Notes under the pieces: generated by a model
Database searches by the model: none
Told to the model about the DNA's origin: nothing
Seen by the model: only the letters and a program-made list of their open reading frames with translations
Part shown: in pieces, positions 24,189 to 24,191 of the stretch
Numbering within the stretch: the stretch's first letter is position 1
Layout: every line of letters begins with the position of its first letter
Origin: CALVJJ01 sp045538425
GTDB lineage: Bacteria; Bacillota; Clostridia; Christensenellales; UBA1242
DNA: 24,191 bases
Assembly (NCBI GenBank): GCA_045538425.1
Contig: JAZSRJ010000018.1
Span: 1-24,191, forward strand
Direction of reading: 5' to 3'
Position numbers and translations under genes: made by a program

Positions 24189-24191
24189 GCG

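Noticed and set aside
24160..24191. Start of an rRNA, tmRNA or RNase P RNA gene
   Set aside because: Only about 30 bases are visible and they match none of the 5' ends I can recall; promoter strength alone is not enough to name it.

Overview
The window is a low-G+C (about one third by eye) bacterial chromosome segment, most likely from an uncultured, wall-bearing Firmicutes/Bacillota lineage of the Bacilli or RF39-like type. The evidence is consensus TTGACA/TATAAT promoters, strong AGGAGG ribosome binding sites, many U-tailed hairpin terminators, DivIVA, EndoA-type MazF and recX. TGA is used as a stop (yigZ, recX and the ORF before mazF) and TGG codes for Trp, so the code is the standard table 11, not the Mycoplasma/Spiroplasma code. 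The assignment is an inference; no rRNA or tRNA gene is visible.

Layout: (1) 1-1064 is the C-terminal part of a VirB4/TraG-like conjugation-type ATPase, closed by a terminator. (2) 1308-6031 holds four unrecognised genes (318, 975, 171 and 79 aa) in two short operons, all + strand. (3) 6131-7060 is class II fructose-bisphosphate aldolase on the minus strand, divergent from a degenerate glycosyltransferase-2-like membrane protein (7202-8092). (4) 8150-10291 is an M29 aminopeptidase followed by GAPDH. (5) 10391-13516 is a tightly overlapping housekeeping operon: zinc-ribbon/TM2 membrane protein, mnmA, yigZ, recX, acpS. (6) 13602-14154 is a candidate toxin-antitoxin pair: a small unrecognised acidic protein overlapping mazF, placed after acpS as in Bacillus. 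(7) 14297-18769 encodes a 1490-aa protein with a RuvA-like helix-hairpin-helix module, long helical arms and a central membrane hairpin. (8) 18899-21246 is lgt, a six-TM protein and a DivIVA-domain protein. (9) 21324-23957 has two unrecognised genes; the first (660 aa) carries a HEPN-like R-N-x-x-x-H-G motif. (10) The window ends just after a strong A-tract-enhanced promoter that drives something beyond the edge.

All transcription is on the + strand except fba. Housekeeping genes (glycolysis, tRNA thiolation, lipoprotein maturation, cell division, ACP activation) alternate with large unknown proteins behind their own near-perfect promoters. This argues that the unknowns are well-expressed lineage-specific chromosomal genes rather than a recent mobile insertion. 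No intergenic gap exceeds 300 bases; the largest (1065-1307 and 23958-24191) hold terminators, promoters and inverted repeats. No IS element, CRISPR array, prophage module or tRNA was found.
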